Assembly (NCBI RefSeq): GCF_937996225.1
Contig: NZ_CALKTC010000078.1
Location: 1-14,728, forward strand
Length of the DNA stretch: 14,728 nucleotides
DNA from: an uncultured Campylobacter sp.
GTDB lineage: Bacteria; Campylobacterota; Campylobacteria; Campylobacterales; Campylobacteraceae
Direction: 5' to 3'
The notes beneath the pieces are model-generated. The model did no database searches. It worked only from the letters and a program-made list of their open reading frames with translations, and had not been told where the DNA came from. Of this stretch, positions 13,996-14,728 are shown piece after piece (the stretch's first letter is position 1; every line of letters begins with the position of its first letter). Both the position numbers and the translations under genes were made by a program.

Positions 13996-14728
13996 ATGAG
14001 ATATATTTTCGGACCCGTCGCCTCGCGTAGGTTCGGGCGCAGCCTCGGCATCGATCTGAGCCCGCAGCGCAAGCAGTGCAACTTCAACTGCGTCTACTGT
14101 GAGCTGGGCGCGGGCAAGCCGGTAAGCGCGATGAGCGAGCCCTGTGAGATCGGCCCGGTCATCGCCGAGCTGAAAACCGCGCTGCAAAGCCACGCGGGCA
14201 TTGACGTCATTACGATCACAGCAAACGGCGAGCCCACGCTGCATCCGCGCTTTGCCGAGCTCGTGGACGCGCTAAAGGCGCTGCACCTGCCGCAGAAGCT
14301 GCTCGTTTTGTCAAACGGCTCGCTCGTGCGCGAAAACAGCGCGGCGTTAGCGAAGCTTGATATCTGCAAATTTTCGCTAGATAGCGCGATTGCAAAAAGC
14401 TTTCGCAAGGTGGACGGCCCGCACGCAGGCATTAGTGCCGAGGATATCGTAAGCGCGATCGCGGATTTTGCGCGCGAGTTTCGCGGCGAGCTTGATATCG
14501 AAATCCTAGTCGTGCGCGGGCTAAACGACACGCAAGAGGATTTTGTGGCGCTGAATGCAGCTTTAGCTCGCATCAATCCGCACCGCGTAGATCTCGGCAC
14601 GATCGATCGCCCGCCCGCATACCGCGTGCAGGGTGTGAGCGAGGCGCAGCTGCGCTATCTGGCCACTTTCATCGAAAATCAAAACGTAAATATCATCGCC
14701 GCGCCCAAATACGCAAGCGAGCGGCTGA
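13996..14728 (+). CDS. Radical SAM protein, COG0731-like (3' end outside the window)
   Basis: Starting at ATG 13996, the frame is open to the window edge, giving 244 complete codons. The TGA at the very end (14726-14728) is not in this frame, so the gene is cut by the window and not stopped. The N-terminus FGPVASRRFGRSLGID (5-20) followed by Cys28, Cys32 and Cys35 in CNFNCVYC is the 4Fe-4S and S-adenosylmethionine site. NGEPTLHP (near 77-84) is the GEP-type SAM-contacting motif. The pattern matches the COG0731 group of Fe-S oxidoreductases, whose substrates are mostly unknown. Only weak ribosome-binding sequence is visible (ATGGAG at 13985-13990, about 5 nt before the ATG). The order after hemE is as I recall it in C. 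jejuni. Confidence 0.93.
   Translation, partial: MRYIFGPVASRRFGRSLGIDLSPQRKQCNFNCVYCELGAGKPVSAMSEPCEIGPVIAELKTALQSHAGIDVITITANGEPTLHPRFAELVDALKALHLPQKLLVLSNGSLVRENSAALAKLDICKFSLDSAIAKSFRKVDGPHAGISAEDIVSAIADFAREFRGELDIEILVVRGLNDTQEDFVALNAALARINPHRVDLGTIDRPPAYRVQGVSEAQLRYLATFIENQNVNIIAAPKYASERL

Noticed and set aside
14726..14728. TGA at the window edge as the stop of the radical SAM gene
   Set aside because: It is out of frame with the ATG at 13996; the in-frame codons there are CTG followed by an incomplete codon.

Overview
The window looks like a piece of a core chromosome from a Campylobacterota organism, most likely an oral, relatively GC-rich Campylobacter of the C. gracilis / C. showae type. 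The evidence is as follows. The protein sequences (GyrA, DnaX, Prs, Asd, HemE, ComF) read as epsilonproteobacterial. The block lipoprotein - comF-like - gyrA - (asd) and the pair hemE - radical SAM protein match orders I remember from C. jejuni. Coding DNA is roughly half GC, but intergenic DNA is studded with AAATTT words. The species call is inference.

Layout. Positions 1-1003 hold a non-coding lead-in with a strong hairpin, then a DUF6882-like gene broken by two frameshifts. Three well-spaced minus-strand genes follow: a four-segment membrane protein (1218-1961), prs (2811-3740) and dnaX (4534-6612, with a TTG start). Two gaps of about 800 nt rich in AAATTT words lie on either side of prs. 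From 6612 the orientation flips at a 92-nt divergent promoter region. A tight plus-strand unit follows: YajG-like lipoprotein, ComF-type phosphoribosyltransferase, gyrA and asd, with abutting or overlapping junctions. After a 305-nt gap carrying several inverted repeats comes a second unit, a YqhA/UPF0114 membrane protein followed 2 nt later by hemE. After another 480-nt structured gap, a COG0731-type radical SAM protein begins at 13996 and runs off the end of the window.

How the genes relate. Most are housekeeping: PRPP synthesis (prs), the replicative clamp loader (dnaX), DNA supercoiling (gyrA), the aspartate-family amino acid and diaminopimelate branch (asd), and haem synthesis (hemE). 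The ComF-like protein may serve DNA uptake. In C. jejuni, flagellar genes flgP, flgQ and flgR lie between gyrA and asd (from memory). Here asd overlaps the 3' end of gyrA by 8 nt and nothing lies between, which would fit a non-flagellate species such as C. gracilis.

I see no phage, IS element, CRISPR array, tRNA or rRNA, and no convincing new multi-gene system. The least explained material is non-coding: a phased array of AAATTT words at 1039-1208, repeated AT-rich units at 4265-4500, and long perfect inverted repeats in front of several genes.
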